Shown here: in pieces, positions 5,026-12,491 of the stretch
Layout of the letters: every line of letters begins with the position of its first letter
Position numbering within the stretch: position 1 is the first letter of the stretch
Origin: CBDUSL01 sp965370265
GTDB lineage: Bacteria > Patescibacteriota > Patescibacteriia > JAXHNJ01
Assembly (NCBI GenBank): GCA_965370265.1
Contig: CBDUSL010000016.1
Span: 1 to 14,380 of the forward strand
Direction: 5' to 3'
Length of the DNA: 14,380 nt
Notes under the pieces: model-generated
Told to the model about the DNA's origin: nothing
What the model saw: the letters and a program-made list of their open reading frames with translations, nothing else
The model's database searches: none
Position numbers and translations under genes: made by a program

Positions 5026-7191
5026 TTACTTCTTTTTTAATATTACTCCGTATGCTTTATCCCAGGTTAGAATATCAGCGTGTTTAATATAGTTATTAGA
5101 TACTTCTTCATTAGTACTGGTATCAATAATTTCAAAGTTTGAACTAACCGTTAACTCGGTCTTAACTTCATAATTTTTTGAGCCAGGCTGCTTCTGTAAA
5201 TAGAGGGTATATAAATCTTTTTCTTCAAATATTTTAAAAGGGAGTTTATATTTAATTATTACCTCTTTACTCTCCCCTACTTCCAATCCCTGCCAATTTC
5301 CGAAAACCGTTTTGCCAAATTCTGTAGTAATTCTGGTATTGCTTCTTTCATGAATAATCGGATCTTTTTCAACCGACAAAAGAAATTCATCATCTTTAGC
5401 TTCAGCGGAAGGATAAATAAGCAGATTTTTATCAATTTCATCGAAGCCACTGGCCTCAATAAGCTCTGAACCTTCAGGAACATAAAATCGTAGATAATTT
5501 ATATTCTTGATTTTTGTAAATATATCATCCGAATCACCTTGGTGTGTCCGCAGAAGTTTAATCGTATTAATAACTGAACCGTCATCATGAATTTTTGTTT
5601 GGACAGATAATTCCTGGTCAATAACTTGATCTGTTTTACCGCCGCCAATATTGGTATTAACCAACATTAGATAGTCCCTTTCGGCCTGCTTGATTTCTCC
5701 GGCCCAGTTAAGCTGTTTAACTTTACTCTCAAGATTTTCATCTTCCACATAAATTAAAATGTCTTTTTCTTTGACTGAATTACTAAGAACTTCGATTAGC
5801 TTACTAAAATTTTCGGGTTTAAGCTGCATCACTTTGCTTATTAAGATAGGCATTAAGTCAGAAATAATTTGCTTAGGCCGGTTTACCGCTTCATCATATT
5901 CCAATTCAACCTGTTTTTGGGTTTCTCTGACAAAATTATCACTGGTTAAGGTCAGTTCGTACTTATCCATGGGAATAGGACCTGTTACTTCCAAAAGGTC
6001 AGTAATAATATCGGGGGTAAAAGAGATAATACCGTCAACCTGATATCCTCTGGCTCTTTCGTAAAACCAGTTTATTTTTTGAGCGCTGGCCGGAAAATCA
6101 GGAAACCAGTTGGCATCTTGAATCTGCCAATTATTATTAATAAGCCAAAGGGGACGAGGAGGAATAATTTCTTCCAGAAAATCATCATTAATTTCATAAG
6201 CTCCCCGGGAAGGCACTTCTATTATTTTAATCTGTCCGTTTTCCGCTTTAACCAAGGCCAGACTGCCGATAAATCCGCCGGTTGGTCTTATCTCTGTATT
6301 ATTTTGAAAAATAAATATATATTCTTTCTCTCCATTAAAACCAACCAGCTCGGTACTGACTTCAAAAATAGTCTTTAAATAGGTTATATAATTTTCCAGG
6401 TCGGGCATGATTGCCTTAACTCGCTCTACTTCTTCCCTGTATTCTTCGGGTAAGCTGGAAACGTTCACTTTTTCCAAATGTTTTTTTGTGTCAATGATTT
6501 TTTCTGAAATATCATCAACACTGCCCGCCAAAGAAAAAATAATCTGTGAAATCACCAATTCATTCTTATCAAATAAATTTTGATTGCTGATCGGCTCAAT
6601 TTTCTCACTGATAATTCTCCCTATTTCGGATATATTTTTTCCGGCTTCGATCAAGTGTTCACCGGAACTAATAACAGAACCTTTAAAAGGGACCAGTTTT
6701 AAAAGAAAAAGAAGTATTTTATTAACGGACGAAAGCTCTTCTTGAGCTTTGTCAAAACCTTCTTCGGCCAGTATAAATTCTTTTTTTGCCTCATCTATCT
6801 CAAAAAGGGTTATTGCAGAACCAGCCGATTTAAGATTTTCCAAGGCACTAACAGAGACACCCATTACCCTTCCCTTAATATTATCCACACTTTGGTAACT
6901 AACCATTAAAGTAAGAGGGATAAGCAAAAAAAGGCAGATTCCTGAAAAAACAGCTATACTTTTCCAACTTATTTGCCAATTATTGGTTTTTTTTACCTTT
7001 TCTTTCTTTCTCTTTTTTTCCGGCTTTAGTTTATTATAAAAATTATTAAAAAAACTTTTGTCGGATTTTTTTTCTTCTTCTTCCTGCTCAACCAGCAATT
7101 TTTTTAAATCAATTACATTATTCTGGGGAATTTTGGCAGAACTCAAAAATTCCTGGTAATCAATATCTTTCTCATTTTTAGCTTTTGCCAT
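5026..7191 (-). CDS. DUF4012-family membrane-anchored extracellular protein, 721 aa
   Basis: The family is recognised by QNNTEIRPTGGFIGS (residues 296-310), DANWFPDFPASA (359-370) and VDGIISFTPDIITDLL (385-400), the core motifs of DUF4012. The order is a long, charged cytoplasmic N-terminus (1-70, very Lys/Glu rich), one transmembrane helix (about 78-98), a helical or coiled region (110-285), the DUF4012 core (about 290-500), then a beta-rich C-terminal region. The bulk should lie outside the membrane. DUF4012 proteins are common in Gram-positive and CPR genomes next to polysaccharide genes; a role in transferring or attaching glycan at the cell surface (similar to LytR-CpsA-Psr proteins) has been guessed but not shown. 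It is the last gene of the polysaccharide operon, starting 1 nt after the preceding stop codon, without a Shine-Dalgarno site, so translation is probably coupled. Confidence 0.9.
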   Translation of the reverse strand: MAKAKNEKDIDYQEFLSSAKIPQNNVIDLKKLLVEQEEEEKKSDKSFFNNFYNKLKPEKKRKKEKVKKTNNWQISWKSIAVFSGICLFLLIPLTLMVSYQSVDNIKGRVMGVSVSALENLKSAGSAITLFEIDEAKKEFILAEEGFDKAQEELSSVNKILLFLLKLVPFKGSVISSGEHLIEAGKNISEIGRIISEKIEPISNQNLFDKNELVISQIIFSLAGSVDDISEKIIDTKKHLEKVNVSSLPEEYREEVERVKAIMPDLENYITYLKTIFEVSTELVGFNGEKEYIFIFQNNTEIRPTGGFIGSLALVKAENGQIKIIEVPSRGAYEINDDFLEEIIPPRPLWLINNNWQIQDANWFPDFPASAQKINWFYERARGYQVDGIISFTPDIITDLLEVTGPIPMDKYELTLTSDNFVRETQKQVELEYDEAVNRPKQIISDLMPILISKVMQLKPENFSKLIEVLSNSVKEKDILIYVEDENLESKVKQLNWAGEIKQAERDYLMLVNTNIGGGKTDQVIDQELSVQTKIHDDGSVINTIKLLRTHQGDSDDIFTKIKNINYLRFYVPEGSELIEASGFDEIDKNLLIYPSAEAKDDEFLLSVEKDPIIHERSNTRITTEFGKTVFGNWQGLEVGESKEVIIKYKLPFKIFEEKDLYTLYLQKQPGSKNYEVKTELTVSSNFEIIDTSTNEEVSNNYIKHADILTWDKAYGVILKKK

Positions 7192-7192
7192 A

Positions 7193-8320
7193 CTAAACCA
7201 ATGATTTATAAATTAATAATGTTTTTTTGGCCAAATTGGGCCAGGAGTATTTTTTTACCTGTTCAAAACCCATGCTTTTAAGTTCACCCATCCTTACTTC
7301 GTTTTTCAGCAGGTCTTTAATTACTGATTTTATGTTATTAATATTGTTAGGATCAAAATATTCCGCGGATTCCCCCAGTACCTCAGGTAAGCAGGATGAA
7401 CGGCTTGCGGCCACGGGCAATCCCTGGCTCATTGCTTCAAGAGGTGGCAGCCCAAAACCTTCCACTAAAGAAGGGAAAACGTATAATTTGGCTTTTTGGT
7501 AAAGAAACTTTAATTCTTCCTCTTTTACATACCCCGGAAAAATCACTCCTTGTTCTAATTGTAGTCTTTCGGCAAATTTTTTCAAACGTTTGAAAAAATA
7601 ATCCATTTTTCCCACTAACACCAGATTGAGATCATTATGTTCTTTTTTAATTTGGGCAAAAGCCGTAATAAGTTTCTCTAAATTTTTGTGCGGATAGGCA
7701 TTTCCTACATATAAAAGAAATGGAGGTTTAAAATGGTTTCTGGTAAAAAATTCTTCTTCATTTATTTTGTGGGGCGTATGCTTAAAATCACTGGTCGCTT
7801 CATAAGTAACATTTATCTTGCCCTTAGCTTTAGGGAAATTATCTTCAATATCTTTTTTTGAATACTCAGAAACAGTTATAATTCTCCTCGCTCTCTTAAT
7901 AGCACTCCAGATAACCAGCTTATAGAGAGAGTGTTTAATTTTATAAAGAAATGGACCAAGAGTACTCGCTCTTTCGGTAGGAAAACGAGTCAGAATTAAG
8001 TCATGGATAGTAACAATAAATTTTCCTCTACAAAAAAGCGGGACGTTAAAATGAGGAAAATGCATCAAATCAACTTTTTCTTTTTTTATGGCGTGGGGTA
8101 GCTTAATCTGCTCTTCAAATGAATACCAGCGGTAATCGGCGATAACTTTTTTAAAATTGCCTTTTTTAGACAGAAAAAAGTTCCAGTTGCTTTTTCTCAA
8201 GAAAATTATATACTCGTTTTCATGGTCAATCTCCTGAAGATATTGAATAAGCTTCTCGGTATAACGACCAAGACCTTTGGCTGTCGGTCCGTAAAAACGA
8301 GCATCTATTCCTATTCGCAT
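7193..8320 (-). CDS. GT4-family glycosyltransferase, 375 aa
   Basis: This is a retaining, GT-B-fold glycosyltransferase that adds a sugar from a nucleotide-sugar donor to a growing lipid-linked glycan at the cytoplasmic face of the membrane. The N-terminal Rossmann-like domain begins MRIGIDARFYGPTAKGLGRY, typical of mannosyltransferase-like GT4 enzymes. IHDLI (105-109) and TVSEYSKKDI (149-158) are standard in the subgroup. The C-terminal domain carries FLLYVGNAYPHKN (201-213) and the donor-binding EX7E motif, Glu287 to Glu295 in EGFGLPPLE. The length is normal and no membrane helix is seen. The exact sugar cannot be read from sequence. The ATG overlaps the end of the Wzz-like gene by 10 nt and the stop is 1 nt from the DUF4012 start, so it is an integral operon member. 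Confidence 0.93.
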   Translation of the reverse strand: MRIGIDARFYGPTAKGLGRYTEKLIQYLQEIDHENEYIIFLRKSNWNFFLSKKGNFKKVIADYRWYSFEEQIKLPHAIKKEKVDLMHFPHFNVPLFCRGKFIVTIHDLILTRFPTERASTLGPFLYKIKHSLYKLVIWSAIKRARRIITVSEYSKKDIEDNFPKAKGKINVTYEATSDFKHTPHKINEEEFFTRNHFKPPFLLYVGNAYPHKNLEKLITAFAQIKKEHNDLNLVLVGKMDYFFKRLKKFAERLQLEQGVIFPGYVKEEELKFLYQKAKLYVFPSLVEGFGLPPLEAMSQGLPVAASRSSCLPEVLGESAEYFDPNNINNIKSVIKDLLKNEVRMGELKSMGFEQVKKYSWPNLAKKTLLIYKSLV

Positions 8321-8949
8321 GTTTGTATATTTTCTGTCTTTTCTTCTTTAAAATAATGAATAACATAAACCAAGTAAAACCCAATGGCAAGACCGGCAAT
8401 AAAACCAATAATTGTATTCAAGATAACATTGGCCTTATTTTCAACTATCACGGGAGGAGAAGCAACTGCCTCAAACAATGAATTTGAATCGGCGTTCTTA
8501 TTCAATGCTTTTACTTTACTGCTAATAACATTAATTGTAGCCGTTGAAATAGCCCTGGCCTTAGCCTCTTCTTTTTCATTGAATTTTACCCCTATATTCT
8601 GCCCGGAATACTTTTTGGTGTTAAAAAAGGTGGCAAATTGTTCTAATGAATCATACTGGGGGTCAATATTTGCTTTTTCGTAAATCTCCAGAACTACAGA
8701 AGGGGTCGCAAACCAACTGACCACTGTTTGGGAAACAAGATCAGAGGCCTGGATTGCATAATAACCATCGTACTGGTAATCTTCCGTTTCCTTAACGTTA
8801 ATTCTGTTGACAGCGAAAGAAACTGAAGCATCGTAAGAAACCGGTTTAAAGAAACTAAGTAAAAAGGCGGTGACGCCGGTTAATAGGGCAAGGATAACAA
8901 CAATTAATATTCGCTTTTTTAACAAAGATAAATATTGTTTTAGTTCCAT
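8311..8949 (-). CDS. Wzz/YveK-like polysaccharide chain-length determinant protein, 212 aa
   Basis: The topology is that of polysaccharide co-polymerases: a short N-terminus with MELKQYLSLLKKR, a first membrane helix (about 14-34), an extracytoplasmic segment of about 140 residues, and a second helix (about 177-197) preceded by the Pro-rich SPPVIVENK stretch typical of the Wzz family. The short cytoplasmic tail has no kinase domain, so it fits the Gram-positive YveK/CapA adaptor type rather than the fused Wzc type. Such proteins control chain length or export and often work with a tyrosine kinase; no kinase gene is visible in this window. The gene follows the upstream glycosyltransferase by 21 nt and overlaps the next one by 10 nt. 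Family assignment is by topology and end motifs; sequence in the middle diverges. Confidence 0.82.
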   Translation of the reverse strand: MELKQYLSLLKKRILIVVILALLTGVTAFLLSFFKPVSYDASVSFAVNRINVKETEDYQYDGYYAIQASDLVSQTVVSWFATPSVVLEIYEKANIDPQYDSLEQFATFFNTKKYSGQNIGVKFNEKEEAKARAISTATINVISSKVKALNKNADSNSLFEAVASPPVIVENKANVILNTIIGFIAGLAIGFYLVYVIHYFKEEKTENIQTCE

Positions 8950-8970
8950 GTTATTTTTTCCTTATTTAAA

Positions 8971-10068
8971 TTATTTTTGATAATTAATATAGTAATCGTC
9001 GACAAACTTTTTTATTTTTTCTTTAAATGTTTTTGTATCAAACTCAAAGGCATGTTCTTTTATTTTTTGGCTATTAAAAATTTCCGGTTTAAAACGAATT
9101 ACTATGTCTGCTAACGCTTCCCATTCCTGATGTTCAAAGAAAACCCCTGTTTCCCCATCTTTTATTGTCTCGAGAGCTCCGCCAGCGGCATAGGCAATAA
9201 CAGGCCGGCCGGAAGCCATAGTTTCGATAGGAGTAATACCAAAGTCCTCTTCTTGGGGATTAATAAAAGCAATGCACTGGCTATAAAGTTTTTTTAATTC
9301 TTCCGAGTCAACTTTGCCCAGAAACTCAATGTTAGATTTAGCCATTTCCTTTAACTTTTCATATTCTGGACCTTCGCCAAAAACTTTTAGGGGGATGCCC
9401 AGCCGGCTAAAAGCCTGGACAGTTATATCAAATCTCTTATAAGCCACTAGTCTCCCGCCGGTTAAATAATAATTTCCGACTTTATCGGCGATGTGAAATT
9501 GAGTAGTTTCTACTGGCGGGTATATGACTTTGGAGTCCCGGCGGTAATATTTTTTTATTCTTGCCTGGACACAACCAGAATTAGCTATAAATTGATCAAC
9601 TCTGTCCGCCGCTAAACGATCCCAAATTCTAAGCTTTGTTAGATAAAGTCGCAAAAATTTTTTTAGAAACCGGTTATAGGCTAATTCCTCTATATAACTA
9701 TGAGTGTCCGACCAAAGATATCTGGTTGGAGAATGACAGTAACAAATATGAGCCGTTTTTGGCAAAGTAATTACTCCTTTTGAAAAAGCTGAGGTTGAGG
9801 AAAGAATTACATCATATTCTCTCAAGTCATATGTTTCCACGGCGCTGGACATAAATGGCAAAAACCATTTGTATTTTTTTACTCCCAGGGGCATCCTCTG
9901 TATAAAAGAAGTTCTGATATCTTTATTTAAAAAAGATGTGTTTGCCCTTTTTTTATCATAAATAAGGGTATAAGTCGGAGAATCGGGATAAATTTCCTGA
10001 AATACCTTAAGAACCTTTTCGGCCCCTCCGTCCTGTGCTAAATGCTCATGTACTAGTCCAACTTTCAT
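8971..10068 (-). CDS. GT4-family glycosyltransferase (WbaZ-like), 365 aa
   Basis: The start is set at the ATG at 10068 (MKVGLVHEHLAQDGGAEKVL), where GT4 enzymes normally begin, 4 nt after the stop of the preceding gene. An upstream ATG at 10104 would add twelve unrelated residues and overlap that gene. The CHSPTRYLW motif (111-119), the hinge region GGRLVAYKRFD (204-214) and the EX7E donor motif in EDFGITPIE (274-282) are clear and match the mannosyltransferase-like WbaZ/RfaG group. It likely adds the second sugar to the undecaprenyl-linked primer made by the upstream transferase; that order is inferred from gene position. The protein is cytoplasmic or peripheral to the membrane. No Shine-Dalgarno site is seen, so coupling to the upstream gene is likely. 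Confidence 0.93.
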   Translation of the reverse strand: MKVGLVHEHLAQDGGAEKVLKVFQEIYPDSPTYTLIYDKKRANTSFLNKDIRTSFIQRMPLGVKKYKWFLPFMSSAVETYDLREYDVILSSTSAFSKGVITLPKTAHICYCHSPTRYLWSDTHSYIEELAYNRFLKKFLRLYLTKLRIWDRLAADRVDQFIANSGCVQARIKKYYRRDSKVIYPPVETTQFHIADKVGNYYLTGGRLVAYKRFDITVQAFSRLGIPLKVFGEGPEYEKLKEMAKSNIEFLGKVDSEELKKLYSQCIAFINPQEEDFGITPIETMASGRPVIAYAAGGALETIKDGETGVFFEHQEWEALADIVIRFKPEIFNSQKIKEHAFEFDTKTFKEKIKKFVDDYYINYQK

Positions 10069-10072
10069 ATTT

Positions 10073-11464
10073 TTAACTGGCTGACTTGGTTGATAAAACG
10101 ACAAAAGGCGTTTTTAAAATTATTTGAAGGTCGAGTTTCAATGACCAATTTTCGATATAATAAATATCAAGTTTTACTTCTTCTTCGAAAACCAAGTCAG
10201 AACGGCCGGAAATTTGGGCCATTCCGGTTATCCCCGGTTTTATAGTAAGAAGTTTCTTGTGATGCTTTTTATAATTTGCTACTTCTTCCGGTTCATGAGG
10301 CCTAGGGCCAACTAAACTCATTTCTCCCCGTAAAACATTAAAAAGCTGGGCTAATTCATCTAAACTGGTTTTCCTAATAAACCGGCCAACTCGGGTAATT
10401 CGCGGGTCATTTTTTATCTTAAATAACGGTCCATCTTTTCTTTCGTTAAGCTGAATAAGATTTTTTTTGAAAGAGTGGGCGTTTTGAATCATGGAACGAA
10501 ATTTAAACAAGACAAACTTTCGGCCTTGCTCCCCTATTCTTTCTAATCGGGCAAAAACTGGGCCCCTTGAATCAAGCTTAACGGCTAAAGCAACTATAAT
10601 AAAAACCGGTGACAACATAATCAGAAAAAAGAGGGAAAAAATAATATCAAAAAATCTTTTGATAATCTTGCCCCATCCGTCAAGCGGAGTTTTTTTAACT
10701 TCAATCACTGGCACACCGCCAATCGCTCCGACATCCAAGTGAACCCTTTGAGCTTCTGCTAATCCGGCCGCGTATTTAAAAATATAATGATATTCATTGC
10801 AGAATTCAATTGCGTTTAATATCTGGTCTCTAGGAAGACTGGATTCGGCCTGAATTACCTCATCGATATGAATATCTTTGCCCAATTCTTCGGCCCTCTT
10901 AACCGCTTCTTCATCAAACTGGTTAAAGCGTCCGACAATTTTATACCCAAGATTATGGTGAAGGTGAATTTCTTTAATTATATTTTCTGTTTCTCTGTCT
11001 TGCCCAATAATAATTACATTATGAATACCAATTCCTTTTTTAAACAATGATCTTTGAATTGCTCTCACTAATATTCGTCCTAAAATTACAAAAATAATCG
11101 CTAAAACATAGCCGGATAAAATAATAAAACGTGAAGAGAAAAGTTCTCTTTGAAAGAAAATAATTACTAAAAGAAGCATAAAAGCGGCCGAACAAGCAAC
11201 AAAGACCCGAGCGTATTCATCAGCCGCACGGCGTGTTCCCTTAATACTGTAGAGTCCGGACAGAGCAAAAACAAGCACAAAAACAGCGCCCACAATTAAA
11301 AGCAGGAGAGAAAAATTCACTAAATTCATTTCATAAAAAACCGGCCTTATTTCCGTTAAAGCGGTTTCAAAACGTAAATAATAGGCGGCCAATCCGGCGA
11401 CCAAGATCATAACATAATCTATTGGGACTAAAACGGCTGAAAAAATTAACTCAGATTTTTTCAT
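10073..11464 (-). CDS. Polyprenyl-phosphate sugar-1-phosphate transferase (bacterial sugar transferase family), 463 aa
   Basis: This enzyme starts glycan synthesis by moving a sugar-1-phosphate from a nucleotide sugar to undecaprenyl phosphate. The N-terminal 135 residues hold four hydrophobic helices, residues 145-250 form a Rossmann-like CoA-binding-type domain (VIIIGQD), and a membrane segment at about 270-295 opens the catalytic domain. Diagnostic catalytic-domain motifs are KRFFDI (269-274), FKFRSM (320-325), DPRITRVGRFIRKTSLDE (353-370), SLVGPRP (383-389) and KPGITGMAQISGRSDL (409-424). This is the full-length WbaJ/WbaP-type architecture (about 460 residues). It is the first gene of the operon; its ATG is only 21 nt from the 3' end of rnpB and no separate promoter or Shine-Dalgarno site is obvious. 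Confidence 0.96.
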   Translation of the reverse strand: MKKSELIFSAVLVPIDYVMILVAGLAAYYLRFETALTEIRPVFYEMNLVNFSLLLLIVGAVFVLVFALSGLYSIKGTRRAADEYARVFVACSAAFMLLLVIIFFQRELFSSRFIILSGYVLAIIFVILGRILVRAIQRSLFKKGIGIHNVIIIGQDRETENIIKEIHLHHNLGYKIVGRFNQFDEEAVKRAEELGKDIHIDEVIQAESSLPRDQILNAIEFCNEYHYIFKYAAGLAEAQRVHLDVGAIGGVPVIEVKKTPLDGWGKIIKRFFDIIFSLFFLIMLSPVFIIVALAVKLDSRGPVFARLERIGEQGRKFVLFKFRSMIQNAHSFKKNLIQLNERKDGPLFKIKNDPRITRVGRFIRKTSLDELAQLFNVLRGEMSLVGPRPHEPEEVANYKKHHKKLLTIKPGITGMAQISGRSDLVFEEEVKLDIYYIENWSLKLDLQIILKTPFVVLSTKSAS

Positions 11465-11484
11465 AATTTATTTATAATTTAAAA

Positions 11485-11999
11485 GCCCAAGCAAACCTAT
11501 AAGCCGAATTCTGTATCCGCAAAGCGGATGATGATCATCTATCTAGGTCCTGGCCTCACGGCCGGACTCAAGCGACCAACCCACCAGCCATATAAAACAG
11601 CTGATCTATACGGTCTTGCACCAGATAGGGTTTACCACAGCCTTGCGTCTCCACAAGGCCGCGTGAGCTCTTACCTCACGATTTCACCCTTACCAGTCCC
11701 GGATAAGTCAAGGACTTAGGCGGTATACTTTCTGTTGCACTAGCCCTAAATACATCTAAGTCAAAAATTCTCGCGAACGTTCTTGACTTAAAGCTTGTAT
11801 CTTGGTTCTCGTTAAGAACTATCCCTTTCCTTATGTTTATTAAACATTAAGGGGTGTTCGGACTTTCCTCCCCGCCTTCGCTCTGCGCTCCGCTTGAGCT
11901 ACGGCGGGCACGGCCCCTTTTGATTATGAGGTCTTGCCCGCCGAAGCCCGAAAGTGAAACGAAGGGCATAGGCGGGGCGATCATCCAGCTTACTTGGGC
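11485..11999 (-). ncRNA. rnpB: RNase P RNA (bacterial type), about 515 nt
   Basis: This is the catalytic RNA that matures tRNA 5' ends. Its conserved signatures are in the right order on the minus strand: AAGCTGGATGATCGC near the 5' end, GAGGAAAGTCCG (from 11870), ACAGAAAG (about 11735-11728), GGTAAACCC (11636-11628) and CAGAATTCGGCTTATAGG (11513-11496). The P1 helix closes the molecule: GCCCAAGTAAGC at 11999-11988 pairs with GTTTGCTTGGGC at 11496-11485, 12 bp with wobbles, which sets both ends. At 515 nt it is longer than the usual 350-400 nt. Much of the excess is an expanded P3 region (11871-11978) and further hairpin inserts, for example ATGTTTA/TAAACAT near 11842. No terminator separates it from the polysaccharide operon 20 nt downstream. 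Confidence 0.96.
11871..11978. repeat. Two REP-like CCCGCC/GGCGGG modules inside the rnpB P3 region
   Basis: CCCGCC (11871-11876) with GGCGGG (11903-11908) closes a 13-position stem (11 matched) ending in GCTC/GAGC. A second module, CCCGCC (11937-11942) with GGCGGG (11971-11976), encloses GCCC/GGGC. In E. coli the matching P3 stretch is about 40 nt; here about 105 nt. Because the arms are near-identical, alternative pairings between modules are possible. Similar GCCG/CGGC palindromes are scattered through other CPR genomes (general impression, not checked). Confidence 0.55.
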
Positions 12000-12006
12000 A
12001 TTTAAT

Positions 12007-12035
12007 ACTTTAACCTAAAAGTGCCTGTTTGTCAA
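12007..12035 (-). promoter_or_regulatory. rnpB promoter
   Basis: A perfect TTGACA (12035-12030), a 17-nt spacer and TAAAGT (12012-12007, 4 of 6 to TATAAT) are followed 8 nt later by G11999, the first base of the P1 helix. Position and spacing make this the likely promoter for rnpB and perhaps for the operon behind it. Confidence 0.7.
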
Positions 12036-12039
12036 GAAT

Positions 12040-12073
12040 AAAAAAAAACAAAAAAAGCCTACATTAAGACTTT
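12040..12073 (-). terminator. Intrinsic terminator of the recJ-rnhA pair
   Basis: On the minus strand AAAGTC (12073-12068) pairs with GGCTTT (12059-12054), a weak 6-bp stem with one G-U pair, followed by a very long T-run (TTTT, G, nine T). It lies 14 nt beyond the RNase H stop codon and just before the rnpB promoter. Confidence 0.55.
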
Positions 12074-12086
12074 ATATTTTAAAAAA

Positions 12087-12491
12087 TTATTTCTGGTCGA
12101 TTGCCTCATTAACCAATTTATCCGCTTCTGTATTTTTTTCTCTTGGAATATGAGTAAAAGTCACTTTTTTAAACGACTGGCGAATATTCCAGATTTTGAT
12201 GAACCAGGGTCCCAGAGCCTCATTTTTTATCTTATATTCCATATTAAGCTGGTTAACGACCAATTCAGAGTCTAAAAAGCATTCTGCTTCCTGGGCTTTA
12301 ATTTCTTTGGCTTTTTGAAGACCAAAAAATATGGCCTGATATTCGGCCTGGTTATTGGTCGCTTTGCCGATATATTTTTTATACTGGCCGATTAATTCAT
12401 TATCGTGCCAAAGTACCGCCCCGATTCCGGCGGGTCCCGGATTTCCTCTGGCTCCGCCGTCAGTATAGACCTGGATTTTTTGATATTTCAT
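12087..12491 (-). CDS. rnhA: Ribonuclease HI, 134 aa
   Basis: RNase HI cuts the RNA strand of RNA-DNA hybrids, removing primers and R-loops. The four metal-binding acidic residues are in place: Asp11 (YTDGGARGNPGPAG), Glu50 (NNQAEYQA), Asp74 (FLDSELVVNQ) and Asp124 (NTEADKLVN). The HIPREKN segment before Asp124 supplies the usual His. At 134 residues it is a compact single domain lacking the basic handle loop of the E. coli enzyme, like many archaeal-type and CPR RNases H. Its ATG overlaps the recJ stop (TAATG), so the two genes are translationally coupled, a sensible pairing of two replication and repair nucleases. The symbol is used for the family; strict orthology to E. coli rnhA is not shown. 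Confidence 0.95.
   Translation of the reverse strand: MKYQKIQVYTDGGARGNPGPAGIGAVLWHDNELIGQYKKYIGKATNNQAEYQAIFFGLQKAKEIKAQEAECFLDSELVVNQLNMEYKIKNEALGPWFIKIWNIRQSFKKVTFTHIPREKNTEADKLVNEAIDQK

Noticed and set aside
10069..10104. Upstream ATG extending the WbaZ-like glycosyltransferase by 12 residues
   Set aside because: The added residues do not resemble a GT4 N-terminus and overlap the sugar-transferase gene; MKVGLVHEH at 10068 is the family-typical start.
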